Below, piece after piece: positions 45,574 to 54,479 of a stretch of DNA of 64,000 nt. How positions within the stretch are numbered: the first letter of the stretch is position 1; each line of letters opens with the position of its first letter. A program made the translations under genes and the position numbers. This DNA is from DATJIG01 sp050260515. Its GTDB lineage: Bacteria > Pseudomonadota > Alphaproteobacteria > SMXQ01. Location of the stretch: positions 1 through 64,000 of the forward strand of contig JBLNCI010000005.1 in assembly GCA_050260515.1 (NCBI GenBank). Direction: 5' to 3'. The notes beneath the pieces were generated by a model. The model did not search any database. It was not told where the DNA came from and worked only from the letters and a program-made list of their open reading frames with translations.

Positions 45574-48500
45574 TCAAGAACACCCCGAGGTCGAGCCGCA
45601 GGTGTTGCACTTGAGGCAGGTGCCGTTGCGCACCAGGGTGAAGTTTCCGCACTCGCCGCAGGCGTCGCCCTCGTAGCCCTTGAGGCGCGCCTCGCGGATA
45701 CGCTCCATCTTCGCGTCCACCGTGCGCGCGACCGAGGCCGTGACGCCGAGCGACGTCGTGGTCTCCGTGGTGACGGTGGTCACCGTGGTGTTGGCCGCGA
45801 CCTCGGCCCGCACCGCGGTCGCGATGGGATCGGTGTCCATCAGGTCGAGCGCCGGAGCCGCGCCGCCGGTCAGCACGTAGAGGTTCGACCGCACGTAGCC
45901 GGTGGAGGCGAGCTTGCGCACCGCGTCCAGCGTGTGGCTCGCGGCCGGCAGCGTGCCTTCCTGCTCGCCCTTGCCCATGGCGTCGGGCAGCAGGTCGGCC
46001 GGGCCGACGTGGGCGAGGTCCGAGCGGCCGAGGTAGGAGATCGCCAACTCGCGGAAGGTGTAGTCGAGGATCGAGGTCGCCATCTTGATGGCCTCGTTGC
46101 CTTCGACCATGCCCGACGGCTCGAAGCGGGTGAAGGTGAACGCCTCGACGAACTCCTCGAGCGGCACGCCGTACTGCAGCCCGATCGACACCGCGATGGC
46201 GAAGTTGTTCATCATCGCGCGGAAGGCGGCGCCTTCCTTGTGCATGTCGATGAAGATCTCGCCGATGCGGCCGTCCTCGTACTCGCCGGTGCGGAGGTAC
46301 ACCTTGTGGCCGCCGACGATCGCCTTCTGGGTGTAGCCCTTGCGGCGCTGCGGCAGACGCTGGCGGCCGGCGACGAATTTCTCGACGATCCGCTCGGCGA
46401 TGATCGCCGCCTTCTGGGTCGGCGCCGCCTCGAGGATCGACGCCGCGAGATCGTCGTCTTCCTCGGACTCGTCGACCAGCATCGAGTTCAGCGGCTGCGA
46501 CAGCTTGGAGCCGTCGCGGTACAGCGCGTTGGCCTTGAGGCCGAGGCGCCAGGACAGCATGTAGGCTTCCTTGCACTCGTCGACGGTCGCCGAGTTCGGC
46601 ATGTTGATCGTCTTCGAGATCGCGCCCGAGATGAACGGCTGGGCCGCGGCGAGCATCCGGATGTGGCTCTCCCACGACAGGAAGCGCTTGCCGGTGCGGC
46701 CGCACGGGTTGGCGCAGTCGAACACCGGCAGGTGGTCGGCCTTGAGCCCCGGAGCGCCCTCGAGCGTCATCGCGCCGCAGCAGTAGGTGTTGGCGGCCTC
46801 GATCTGGCTCCTGGTGAAGCCCAAGGCCGTCAGCATGTCGAAGCCGACGTCGTCCATCTGCTGGTCGGTGAAGCCGAGCGCCGCCTTGCAGAACTCGGCG
46901 CCGAGCGTCCACTTGTTGAACGCGAACTTGATGTCGAAGGCGCTGGCGAGCGCGTTCTCGACCGCCTCGAGCGCGGCGTCGGTGAAGCCCTTCGACCGCA
47001 GCGCGCTGTGGTTGACGCCCGGCGCATCGGCGAGCGTGCCGTGGCCGACCGCGTGGCGGATGATCGTCTCGATCTGATCCTCGTTGTAGCCGAGGGTCTT
47101 GAGCGCGATCGGCACCGTGCGGTTGATGATCTTGAAGTAGCCGCCGCCGGCCAGCGTCTTGAACTTGACGAGGGCGAAGTCAGGCTCGATGCCGGTGGTG
47201 TCGCAGTCCATGACGAGGCCGATCGTGCCGGTCGGCGCGATCACGCTCGCCTGGGCGTTGCGGAAGCCGAACTTCTCGCCGAGATCGAGCGCCTTGTCCC
47301 AGGCGCGGGCCGCGGCGACGGCGAGGTTCACGTCCGGGCAGTTCTCGATGTCGAGCGGCACCGGCTTCACGGTGAGGCCCTCGTAGCCCTCGGACTCGCC
47401 GTAGGCGGCGCGGCGATGGTTGCGGATGACCCGCAGCATCGGCTCGCGGTTCTTGTCGAACTGCGGGAACGGCCCGAGCTCGGCCGCCATCTCGGCCGAC
47501 GTCGCGTACGAGACGCCGGTCAGGATCGCGGTGAGCGCGCCGCACAGCGACCGGCCCTCGGCCGAGTCGTAGGGGATGCCCATGGCCATCAGCAGGCCGC
47601 CGATGTTGGCGTAGCCGAGGCCGAGCGTCCGGTACTCATAGGAGAGCTGGGCGATCTCCTTCGACGGGAACTGCGCCATCAGCACGGCGATCTCGAGGAC
47701 GACGGTCCAGAGCTTCACGGTGTGCTGGTAGGCGTCGGCGTCGAAGCGGCCGTTCGGCTTGCGGAAGGCGAGCAGGTTGATCGACGCCAGGTTGCACGCC
47801 GTGTCGTCGAGGAACATGTACTCGGAGCACGGGTTCGAGGCGTTGATGCGGCCCGAGTTGGAGCAGGTGTGCCACTCGTTGATGGTGGTGTCGAACTGCA
47901 CGCCCGGATCGGCCGAGGCCCACGCCGCGTGGGCGATCTGCTCCCACAGGTCGCGCGCCTTGATGCGCTTGTGGAGCTTGCCGTCGGTGCGGCGGATCAG
48001 CTCCCAGTCGCCGTCCGACAGCACCTTCTCGAGGAAGGCGTTGGAGACGCGCACCGAGTTGTTGGAGTTCTGGCCGGACACCGTGAGGTAGGCGTCCGAG
48101 TCCCAGTCGGTGTCGTAGGTCTTGAAGTCGATCTCGGTGTAGCCCTGCTGCGCGAACTGGATCACCCGCTGGACGTAGTTCTCGGGGATCATCGCCTTGC
48201 GGGCGCCGAGGATGGCGCGCTTGAGCTCGGCGTTCTTCTTGGGATCGAAGCGGTCCTCGCCTTCACCGGCGTGGCACGCCTTGATCACCGCGTTGAGGTG
48301 CTTGCTCGCGAGCTTCGAGCCCGCGACGAGCGCCGCGACCTTCTGCTCCTCGACCACCTTCCAGTTGACGTAGGCCTCGATGTCCGGGTGATCGAGGTCG
48401 ACGGTCACCATCTTCGCCGCGCGGCGCGTGGTGCCGCCCGACTTGATCGCGCCCGCGGCGCGGTCGCCGATCTTGAGGAAGCTCATCAGGCCCGACGAGC

Positions 48501-49248
48501 GGCCGCCGCCCGACAGCTTCTCGCCGTCGCCGCGCAGCTTGGAGAAGTTGGAGCCGGTGCCCGAGCCGTACTTGAACAGGCGCGCCTCGCGGACCCACAG
48601 GTCCATGATGCCGCCCTCGTTGACGAGGTCGTCGGAAACCGACTGGATGAAGCAGGCGTGGGGCTGCGGATGCTCGTAGGACGAGGTCGAGCGGGTCAGC
48701 TCGCCCGACTTGAAGTCGACGTAGTAGTGGCCCTGGGCCGGGCCGTCGATGCCGTAGGCCCAGTGCAGGCCGGTGTTGAACCACTGCGGCGAGTTCGGCG
48801 CCGCCATCTGGCGCGCCAGCATGTAGCAGAGCTCGTCGTAGAACGCGCGCGCGTCCTCCTCGGTGTCGAAGTAGCCGCCCTTCCAGCCCCAGTACGTCCA
48901 GGTGCCGGCGAGACGATGGAACACGTCCTGCGAGTTCTTCTCGCCGGCGATGCGCTCGCCCTTCGGCAGCGGCGCGAGCGACTCCTCATCGGGGACGCTG
49001 CGCCACAGCCACGACGGGACGTCGTTCTCCTCGACCTTCTTGAGCTTGGCGGCGACGCCGGCCTTGCGGAAATACTTCTGCGCGATGATGTCGCAGGCGA
49101 CCTGCGACCACTCCGCGGGCACCTCGATGCCCTCGAGACGGAACACCACCGATCCGTCCGGATTGCGAATCTCGCTGGTGGCGCTCTTGAACGTGATGTC
49201 GGCGTACGGCGACTGGCCTTCCTTCGTGAAGTGACGCGCGATCCGCAT
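45574..49248 (-). CDS. nrdJ: Vitamin B12-dependent (class II) ribonucleotide reductase
   Basis: NrdJ reduces ribonucleotides using adenosylcobalamin to make its thiyl radical, with or without oxygen. ATG 49248 (MRIARHFTKEGQSPYADI) has GGGGAG 8 bases upstream; a TTG at 49263 is less likely. The 1224-residue chain has the active-site blocks WHTCSNSGRINASNPCSEYM and FLDDTACNLASINLLAF, the substrate-loop ASVIAPTGTIGLVMDCDTTG, and a C-terminal zinc-ribbon-like tail with CGECGNF...CLKCNTC and a final Cys. The length is that of the long alphaproteobacterial form. No nrdAB or nrdDG is in the window. Confidence 0.97.
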   Translation of the reverse strand: MRIARHFTKEGQSPYADITFKSATSEIRNPDGSVVFRLEGIEVPAEWSQVACDIIAQKYFRKAGVAAKLKKVEENDVPSWLWRSVPDEESLAPLPKGERIAGEKNSQDVFHRLAGTWTYWGWKGGYFDTEEDARAFYDELCYMLARQMAAPNSPQWFNTGLHWAYGIDGPAQGHYYVDFKSGELTRSTSSYEHPQPHACFIQSVSDDLVNEGGIMDLWVREARLFKYGSGTGSNFSKLRGDGEKLSGGGRSSGLMSFLKIGDRAAGAIKSGGTTRRAAKMVTVDLDHPDIEAYVNWKVVEEQKVAALVAGSKLASKHLNAVIKACHAGEGEDRFDPKKNAELKRAILGARKAMIPENYVQRVIQFAQQGYTEIDFKTYDTDWDSDAYLTVSGQNSNNSVRVSNAFLEKVLSDGDWELIRRTDGKLHKRIKARDLWEQIAHAAWASADPGVQFDTTINEWHTCSNSGRINASNPCSEYMFLDDTACNLASINLLAFRKPNGRFDADAYQHTVKLWTVVLEIAVLMAQFPSKEIAQLSYEYRTLGLGYANIGGLLMAMGIPYDSAEGRSLCGALTAILTGVSYATSAEMAAELGPFPQFDKNREPMLRVIRNHRRAAYGESEGYEGLTVKPVPLDIENCPDVNLAVAAARAWDKALDLGEKFGFRNAQASVIAPTGTIGLVMDCDTTGIEPDFALVKFKTLAGGGYFKIINRTVPIALKTLGYNEDQIETIIRHAVGHGTLADAPGVNHSALRSKGFTDAALEAVENALASAFDIKFAFNKWTLGAEFCKAALGFTDQQMDDVGFDMLTALGFTRSQIEAANTYCCGAMTLEGAPGLKADHLPVFDCANPCGRTGKRFLSWESHIRMLAAAQPFISGAISKTINMPNSATVDECKEAYMLSWRLGLKANALYRDGSKLSQPLNSMLVDESEEDDDLAASILEAAPTQKAAIIAERIVEKFVAGRQRLPQRRKGYTQKAIVGGHKVYLRTGEYEDGRIGEIFIDMHKEGAAFRAMMNNFAIAVSIGLQYGVPLEEFVEAFTFTRFEPSGMVEGNEAIKMATSILDYTFRELAISYLGRSDLAHVGPADLLPDAMGKGEQEGTLPAASHTLDAVRKLASTGYVRSNLYVLTGGAAPALDLMDTDPIATAVRAEVAANTTVTTVTTETTTSLGVTASVARTVDAKMERIREARLKGYEGDACGECGNFTLVRNGTCLKCNTCGSTSGCS

Positions 49249-49325
49249 GCTATTGCTCCCCAACCCCTTGGTACCGAAGGCGTATCAGCTTCTGACAGAC
49301 CGACTCTGACGCCCGCGGGAACCGG

Positions 49326-49341
49326 ATACGATATCTTGTGA
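49326..49341. promoter_or_regulatory. NrdR-box-like site 1 upstream of nrdJ
   Basis: Minus-strand TCACAAGATATCGTAT matches the NrdR consensus acaCwAtATaTwGtgt at 12 of 16 positions, including the central CnAnATaT and G. It lies just downstream of the candidate -10. Confidence 0.45.
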
Positions 49342-49348
49342 GTGAGGA

Positions 49349-49378
49349 ACTATGAGCCCCCGCTAATTGGGGCGTCAA
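49349..49378 (-). promoter_or_regulatory. Candidate nrdJ promoter
   Basis: Minus-strand TTGACG (49378-49373) and CATAGT (49354-49349) with an 18-base spacer that contains a CCCC/GGGG inverted repeat. The -35 is a 5/6 match, the -10 weaker. Confidence 0.45.
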
Positions 49379-49391
49379 ACATATTTTGTGT
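49376..49391. promoter_or_regulatory. NrdR-box-like site 2 upstream of nrdJ
   Basis: Minus-strand ACACAAAATATGTTTG matches the NrdR consensus at 11 of 16 positions and overlaps the -35. Centre-to-centre distance to site 1 is 50 bp, close to five helical turns. Confidence 0.4.
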
Positions 49392-49679
49392 CGAGATCGA
49401 AGCGTGCGCACAAAATCCTGTGGTGACAAAAGAGACGAACGACGTTCCATATCGATTTCTCGCGGGGAACCGATTCTTCGCCTTCGAACCACTTTCCTGG
49501 GGACAACATTCGCGTCGCGCGACGGCGTCGACGACGGTGACGCATCGTCGCGTTAGGCGCCCGGAAACGCGCTGCGGCGATGATGCGCGCGGGCCGCGCG
49601 CGCTTTACGAACCGGGGGGGCGGTGCCATATTCCCGCCGCGCCGAAGGCGCGGTTCACTTCAGGATTCGTCATCGTTCC

Positions 49680-50048
49680 ATGGACATCGGCACCTGGCTC
49701 TACACCAAGCTGCGCGGCGAGCTCGTCGGCGAGGACCGTTACGGCAACCGGTACTACCGCGAGCGCGGCGGCAAGCGGAACGTCCGCAACAACGGCCGCG
49801 ACCGCCGCTGGGTGATCTACAACGGCGCGCCCGAGGGCTCGAAGGTTCCGCCGGTGTGGCACGCGTGGCTGCATCACACCACCGACGTCGCGCCGGTCGG
49901 CGCCGACGGGCCGCGGTACGCGTGGGAGAAGCCGCATCAGCCCAACATGACGGGAACGCCGCTCGCGTACCGCCCGCCGGGCTCGATCCTGCGCGGCGGC
50001 CGCCAGGACAAGGTCGACGCCGATTACGAGCCGTGGCGTCCGGAATGA
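49680..50048 (+). CDS. NADH:ubiquinone oxidoreductase subunit NDUFA12-like
   Basis: A 122-residue homologue of the mitochondrial complex I accessory subunit NDUFA12 (B17.2), found in alphaproteobacterial complex I. ATG 49680 gives MDIGTWLYTKLRGELVGEDR; the diagnostic YGNRYYRERGGKRNVRNNGR and RRWVIYNGAPEGSKVPPVWH blocks follow, then HAWLHHTTD. The gene is away from the nuo operon, next to mlaD and DUF2155, a common arrangement in this class. The frame is open slightly upstream but homology sets this start. Confidence 0.94.
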   Translation: MDIGTWLYTKLRGELVGEDRYGNRYYRERGGKRNVRNNGRDRRWVIYNGAPEGSKVPPVWHAWLHHTTDVAPVGADGPRYAWEKPHQPNMTGTPLAYRPPGSILRGGRQDKVDADYEPWRPE

Positions 50049-50117
50049 CGCCGTTTGCGACGACCGCGCCGGTATCGGTGGCCGCGGTCCCGACCGAGCC
50101 CAGGAGGGCTTGAGCCC

Positions 50118-50651
50118 ATGCGCAGAAATCTCATCGAAACCATCCTCGGCGGCGTCGTGCTGGTCGTCGCCGCGTTCTTCCTGATCTTCGCCTACTCGAA
50201 CGCGAGCCTGCGCACGGTGCAGGGCAACGAGTACGTCGCGAAGTTCAACCGCATCGACGGCGTCAACCCCGGCGCGGACGTGAAGATGAGCGGCATCAAG
50301 GTCGGCACCATCCGGTCGGTGTCGATCGACCCGAAGACGTTCGCCGCGATCGTGCATTTCACGGTCGACCGCGCGGTCGCGCTGCCCACGGATTCGTCGG
50401 CGGAAGTGGCGAGCGAGGGCCTGCTCGGCGGCAAGTACCTGTCGCTCGTCCCCGGCGGCGACGAGAAGACGATCCCGGCCGGCGGCGAGATCCGCTACAC
50501 CCAGGACCCGATCAATCTCGAGCAGATGATCGGCCAGCTCATCTTCTCCAATCAGGCCGGCGGCGCGAAGGACAAGCAGGACGGCACCGGCGCCGACGCT
50601 CCGGCCGGCGACAAGCCGGCGCCGCGCGCGCCCGGCGGACCGACGCTGTAG
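50118..50651 (+). CDS. mlaD: Outer-membrane lipid asymmetry substrate-binding protein MlaD
   Basis: MlaD is the periplasmic MCE-domain ring of the Mla phospholipid transporter, anchored to the inner membrane. ATG 50118 follows AGGAGGG. The 177-residue protein has one N-terminal helix (ETILGGVVLVVAAFFLIFAY), then an MCE domain with FNRIDGVNPGADVKMSGIKV and the GLLGGKYLSLVPGG signature, then a Pro/Ala/Gly-rich tail. mlaE and mlaF are not adjacent. Confidence 0.93.
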   Translation: MRRNLIETILGGVVLVVAAFFLIFAYSNASLRTVQGNEYVAKFNRIDGVNPGADVKMSGIKVGTIRSVSIDPKTFAAIVHFTVDRAVALPTDSSAEVASEGLLGGKYLSLVPGGDEKTIPAGGEIRYTQDPINLEQMIGQLIFSNQAGGAKDKQDGTGADAPAGDKPAPRAPGGPTL

Positions 50652-50682
50652 TCCGCGCTCCTCGCGCGGCGGAGGAGGGGCC

Positions 50683-50910
50683 ATGACCGACTCCAAGTGG
50701 CAGCCGCCGGAGCGGTGGCTCGCCCCCGACGGCGAGCCGCTCGCCTGCCGCGACAAGATCAAGGTGCTCAACGAGAACCTGGTCGAGCTGCGCGCCATGG
50801 CGCAGGACGCGCTCGAGGACGCGGTGCTGATGGGCGGCGACGAGACCCAGGTCCGCGCCGTGCTCGCCGAGATGGTCGCCTCGCTGGTCAACCCCTACGG
50901 GAAGAAATGA
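50683..50910 (+). CDS. Small conserved-looking hypothetical protein
   Basis: A 75-residue cytosolic protein, MTDSKWQPPERWLAPDGEPL, with an amphipathic central helix (KIKVLNENLVELRAMAQDAL) and ending NPYGKK. GGAGGAGGGGCC precedes the ATG. Its TGA is embedded in the start of the DUF2155 gene (ATGATG), implying coupling. Position between mlaD and DUF2155 suggests a conserved neighbourhood, but I know no function. Confidence 0.75.
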   Translation: MTDSKWQPPERWLAPDGEPLACRDKIKVLNENLVELRAMAQDALEDAVLMGGDETQVRAVLAEMVASLVNPYGKK

Positions 50911-51311
50911 TGCGCACCGCGCTGCTCGCGTCCGCGTTCGCCGCCCTCGCGTCCGTCACGCTCTCGTTCCGGGCCGCCGCGCTCGAGGGCGACGGCGCGA
51001 TCCTCCAGGGTCTCGACAAGGTGACAGCGCGGATCAGCACCATCGAGGCGCCGCTCGATCAGCCGGTGCGGTTCGGGACGCTCGAGATCACGGCGCTGCG
51101 CTGCACTAAGACGCCTCCCGAGGAGCCGCCCGAGAGCGCGGCGTTCCTCGTCGTCCGCGAGATCCGCACCGGCGAGCAGCCGGTCGAGCTGTTCCGCGGC
51201 TGGATGATGGCCTCGTCGCCGGCGCTGTCGGCGCTCGGCCACCCGGTCTACGACGTGTGGGTCAAGGACTGCCGGAACGCCAGGTCCGACTCGTCGAGAG
51301 GGCCGCGGTAG
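50907..51311 (+). CDS. DUF2155 family exported protein
   Basis: A 134-residue protein with an N-terminal signal (ALLASAFAALASVTLSFRAA) and the DUF2155 domain: LQGLDKVTARISTIEAPLDQ, then VRFGTLEITALRCTKTPPEE and LFRGWMMASSPALSALGHPV with YDVWVKDC. Two Cys may form a disulfide. The family is largely alphaproteobacterial; function unknown. ATG 50907 or 50910 are equivalent. The 3' end overlaps aat by 64 bases on the opposite strand. Confidence 0.88.
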   Translation: MMRTALLASAFAALASVTLSFRAAALEGDGAILQGLDKVTARISTIEAPLDQPVRFGTLEITALRCTKTPPEEPPESAAFLVVREIRTGEQPVELFRGWMMASSPALSALGHPVYDVWVKDCRNARSDSSRGPR

Positions 51312-51916
51312 AACTCCGCGCCGACGTCGAGCGCCTGGGCGAGCAGCCGCCGGAACTCCGCGCGGGTGATCTCGCGGGCGCCGAACTGGCTCAGGTGCTT
51401 CGTCACGAACTGGGTGTCGAGCAGGCGGAACGCGCCGCGGCGGAGCCGCGCGATCAGATGGCACAGCGCCACTTTCGAGGCGTCCGGCTCGCGGCTGAAC
51501 ATGCTCTCGCCGAAGAACGCGCCGGCGAGCGCCACGCCGTACAGTCCGCCGACCAGCCTCCCGTCATGCCACGTCTCGACCGAATGGGCGTGGCCCATGC
51601 GGTGCAGCCCGACGTAAAGCCGGATGATCTCGCCGTTGATCCAGGTGCTGGGGCGGCCTTCGCGCGCCTCGCCGCACAGCTTGATGACGTCGGCGAACGC
51701 CGTGTCGACGCGGACCTCGAACCGGCCCGAGCGCAGCGTCTTCTGCAGCTTGCGGGGAACGTGGAACGCGTCGAGCGGCAGGATGCCGCGGCGGTCGGGG
51801 TCGACCCAGAACAGCGTCGGGTCGTCGGCGGATTCCGCCATCGGGAAGATGCCCGCGGCGTAGGTGCGGAGGAGGATGTCGGGCGTGAGCTCGGGCTGAC
51901 GGCGGTCGGTGCTCAA
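51248..51916 (-). CDS. aat: Leucyl/phenylalanyl-tRNA-protein transferase
   Basis: Aat adds Leu or Phe to proteins with N-terminal Arg or Lys, creating N-degrons that ClpS and ClpA recognise; both are encoded in this window. The core has TYAAGIFPMAESADDPTLFW with the WVDPDRRGILPLD motif, then INGEIIRLYVGLHRMGHAHS, VETWHDGRLVGGLYGVALAG and ESMFSREPDASKVALCHLI. I use TTG 51916 (GGAG six bases upstream, 222 residues); GTG 51958 lacks a ribosome-binding site but would add 14 residues. Confidence 0.93.
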   Translation of the reverse strand: MSTDRRQPELTPDILLRTYAAGIFPMAESADDPTLFWVDPDRRGILPLDAFHVPRKLQKTLRSGRFEVRVDTAFADVIKLCGEAREGRPSTWINGEIIRLYVGLHRMGHAHSVETWHDGRLVGGLYGVALAGAFFGESMFSREPDASKVALCHLIARLRRGAFRLLDTQFVTKHLSQFGAREITRAEFRRLLAQALDVGAEFYRGPLDESDLAFRQSLTHTS

Positions 51917-51966
51917 CAGGCGCTCCGGTGAAAGGACCCCTCGCGCCCTATGCGACACCGATCAGG

Positions 51967-53310
51967 CTATTTCTTCAAGCCGCAAAAACGCTCCAGCCAG
52001 TGGATGTCGTAGTGGCCGTTGATGAAGTCCGAGGCCGCGATGAGGCGCTGATGGAGCGGAATCGTGGTCTCGACGCCGTCGACGACGAACTCCTTGAGCG
52101 CGCGCTTGAGGCGCATCAGGCACTCGTTGCGGCTCTGGCCGTGGACGACAAGCTTGGCAATGAGGCTGTCGTAGTTCGACGGGATGCGGTAGCCCGCGTA
52201 CAGCGCCGAGTCGACGCGCACGCCGAGGCCGCCCGGCGGATGGTAGTCGCGCACGCGGCCGGGGGTCGGCATGAAGGTGTCGGGGTTCTCGGCGGTGACG
52301 CGGCACTCGATCGCGTGGCCGTTGAACTTTACGTCCTCCTGGGTGAACGACAGCGGCGAGCCCGAGGCAATGCGGATCTGCTCGCGCACGATGTCGACGC
52401 CCGAGATCATCTCGGTGATCGGGTGCTCGACCTGGAGCCGCGTGTTCATCTCGATGAAGTAGAACTCGCCGTCCTGGTAGAGGAACTCGAGCGTGCCGGC
52501 GCCGAGGTAGCCCATGCTCTTGATCGCGTCGACGGCGATCTTGCCGATGCGCTGGCGCTCCGACGGGTTGAGGCACGGCGACGGCGCCTCCTCGAGCACC
52601 TTCTGGTGCCGGCGCTGGAGCGAGCAGTCGCGCTCGCCGAGATGCACGACGTTGCCGTGCGAATCGGCGAGGATCTGCATCTCGATGTGGCGCGGGTGGG
52701 TGAGGTACTTCTCCATGTACACTTCGTCGTTGCCGAAGGCGGCCTTCGCCTCGGCGCGCGCCGTCGTGAACGCGTGCTCGACCTCGTCGGCGGAGTTGGC
52801 GACCTTCATGCCGCGTCCGCCGCCGCCCGCCGACGCCTTGATCAGCACCGGATAGCCGATGCGCTCGGCGGTGCGCGCCGCCGCCTTGACGTCGGGCACG
52901 CCGCCGTCGGAGCCCGGCACCAGCGGCACGCCGGCCTTCTTCATCGTCTCCTTGGCGGCGATCTTGTCGCCCATGGCGCGGATGTGGTCGGGCGCCGGGC
53001 CGATGAAGGTGAAGCCGTGCTCGGTCACCATGTCGGCGAACTTGGCGTTCTCCGACAGGAAGCCGTAGCCGGGATGGATCGCGTCGGCGTTGGTGATGAT
53101 CGCCGCGGAGATCACCGAGGCCATGTTGAGGTAGCTCTCGCCCGCCGGAGCCGGGCCGATGCACACCGATTCGTCGGCGAGCCGGACGTGCATCGCGTCG
53201 GCATCGGCGGTCGAATGCACCGCGACCGTCTGGATGCCCATCTCCTGGCACGCGCGATGGATGCGGAGCGCGATCTCGCCGCGGTTGGCGATGAGAACCT
53301 TGTCGAACAT
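51967..53310 (-). CDS. accC: Acetyl-CoA carboxylase biotin carboxylase subunit
   Basis: AccC carboxylates the biotin of AccB using ATP and bicarbonate, the first step of fatty acid synthesis. The 447-residue protein starts MFDKVLIANRGEIALRIHRA and has the ATP-grasp loop IKASAGGGGRGMK, the EKYLTHPRHIEMQILADSHG block and the active-site EMNTRLQVEHPITEMISGVD. It follows accB by 34 bases in one operon. Confidence 0.97.
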   Translation of the reverse strand: MFDKVLIANRGEIALRIHRACQEMGIQTVAVHSTADADAMHVRLADESVCIGPAPAGESYLNMASVISAAIITNADAIHPGYGFLSENAKFADMVTEHGFTFIGPAPDHIRAMGDKIAAKETMKKAGVPLVPGSDGGVPDVKAAARTAERIGYPVLIKASAGGGGRGMKVANSADEVEHAFTTARAEAKAAFGNDEVYMEKYLTHPRHIEMQILADSHGNVVHLGERDCSLQRRHQKVLEEAPSPCLNPSERQRIGKIAVDAIKSMGYLGAGTLEFLYQDGEFYFIEMNTRLQVEHPITEMISGVDIVREQIRIASGSPLSFTQEDVKFNGHAIECRVTAENPDTFMPTPGRVRDYHPPGGLGVRVDSALYAGYRIPSNYDSLIAKLVVHGQSRNECLMRLKRALKEFVVDGVETTIPLHQRLIAASDFINGHYDIHWLERFCGLKK

Positions 53311-53344
53311 GAAGGGTTACGCTTCCAGGCTGCCGGGGAGGGGA

Positions 53345-53797
53345 CTACTCGAGGATGAGAAGGACTTCGCCGTATTCCACCGGCTGGGCGTTGACGGCGA
53401 AGATCTGCGTCACCGTGCCCGCACGCGGCGCGCGGATCGGGTTCATCGTCTTCATGGCCTCGATGATGAACAGCACCTGGCCCTCGCTGACGCGGTCGCC
53501 GACCTTGATGAACGGCGCGGCGCCGGGCTCGGACGCCACGTAGATCGTGCCCACCATCGGCGCGGTGACTGCGCCCGGGTGGCTTGCGCCGACCTCGGCC
53601 GCGGGCGCCGCGGCCGCCGCGGGCGCCGCCTGCGACGCGGCGACGAGCGGCGCCGACACCACCATCTGGGCGCCGCCGCCGCGCGAGACCCGCACCCTCA
53701 GCTTGCCGGTGTCGTACTCGAGCTCCGTCAGTCCGGTCTCCTCGAGCAGGCGGGCCAGGTGCCGCACCAGGTCTTCGTCAACGCCCAAGCGTGCCAT
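53345..53797 (-). CDS. accB: Biotin carboxyl carrier protein of acetyl-CoA carboxylase
   Basis: AccB carries biotin on Lys116 within EAMKTMNPI. The 150-residue protein has the N-terminal helical part (VDEDLVRHLARLLEETGLTE), an Ala/Pro-rich linker, and the lipoyl-like domain at about 75-150 with VGTIYVASEPGAAPFIKVGD, whose thumb is present. Upstream lies aroQ, a frequent arrangement (aroQ-accB-accC). Confidence 0.96.
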   Translation of the reverse strand: MARLGVDEDLVRHLARLLEETGLTELEYDTGKLRVRVSRGGGAQMVVSAPLVAASQAAPAAAAAPAAEVGASHPGAVTAPMVGTIYVASEPGAAPFIKVGDRVSEGQVLFIIEAMKTMNPIRAPRAGTVTQIFAVNAQPVEYGEVLLILE

Positions 53798-53829
53798 CGG
53801 TGATTCCTAACGTTCCGAATTGTTGTTCT

Positions 53830-54339
53830 TCAGCGCGCCGCCTTCGCCGAACGCGAGGAAGGGGCGCGTCGCTTCGCTCGTGCGGTCGGGCGCGTGAGGT
53901 GCGCGATCGCATCCACGGCAAGCTCGTACCCTTTGGCGCCGAGGCCCGCAACCATTCCGGTGGCGCCCTGCGACACGAACGAGTGGTGGCGGAAGGATTC
54001 GCGGCGGAAGATGTTCGACAGATGGACCTCGATCACCGGCGCCTCGACCGCCTTGAGCGCGTCGAGGATCGCGATCGAGGTGTGGGTGTAGGCGCCCGCG
54101 TTGACGATCAGGCCGACGACGCCGTCGCGCGCCTGTTGCACCCACGACACCAACTCCGCCTCGCTGTTCGACTGGCGGAAGTCGACGCGGAACCCGAGCT
54201 CCGCGGCCCGGGCCTTCGTCGCCGTCGCGATGTCCGCGAGCGTGGTGCGGCCGTAGATCGCGGGCTCCCGCGTGCCGAGCAGGTTCAGGTTCGGGCCGTT
54301 GAGGACGAGAATCGTGCGACCGGCGGCGGGTTTCTTCAT
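53830..54339 (-). CDS. aroQ: Type II 3-dehydroquinate dehydratase
   Basis: AroQ dehydrates 3-dehydroquinate in the shikimate pathway. The 169-residue protein has the N-terminal VLNGPNLNLLGTREPAIYG with the catalytic Tyr, the QSNSEAELVSWVQQA and NAGAYTHTSIAILDAL segments, and EVHLSNIFRRESFRHHSFVS with the catalytic His region. The tail of about 20 residues is basic and unusual in length. It leads the aroQ-accB-accC operon. Confidence 0.96.
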   Translation of the reverse strand: MKKPAAGRTILVLNGPNLNLLGTREPAIYGRTTLADIATATKARAAELGFRVDFRQSNSEAELVSWVQQARDGVVGLIVNAGAYTHTSIAILDALKAVEAPVIEVHLSNIFRRESFRHHSFVSQGATGMVAGLGAKGYELAVDAIAHLTRPTARAKRRAPSSRSAKAAR

Positions 54340-54479
54340 TGCCTGTGCGGACCGATGGAGGCCGGGAAGCGGGCCAGCGCTGATTTACAGCACGATGACC
54401 GGGGCCGCAACGCGGGTGTTCGCGCGCAGCGCCGCCGCCGGCCGCGGTCGCGCCAACGCGCTTCAAATTTTACCCAAAG

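Larger units (their letters stand above)
49249..49679. other. Divergent regulatory region nrdJ / ndufa12
   Basis: A 431-base gap. The nrdJ side holds the promoter and NrdR-like boxes listed separately. I looked for a cobalamin riboswitch (B12-box-like core) on the minus strand and did not find one. The NDUFA12 side is GC-rich with no clear promoter. Confidence 0.6.

Noticed and set aside
45355..49341. A 1328-codon open frame on the plus strand antisense to nrdJ
   Set aside because: It is a codon-bias shadow of a GC-rich gene; the translation is low-complexity Arg/Val/Leu/Asp-rich with no domain, while nrdJ on the other strand is unmistakable.
49249..49450. Cobalamin riboswitch upstream of nrdJ
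   Set aside because: I saw no B12-box-like conserved core on the minus strand; NrdR-type palindromes are the better explanation for control.
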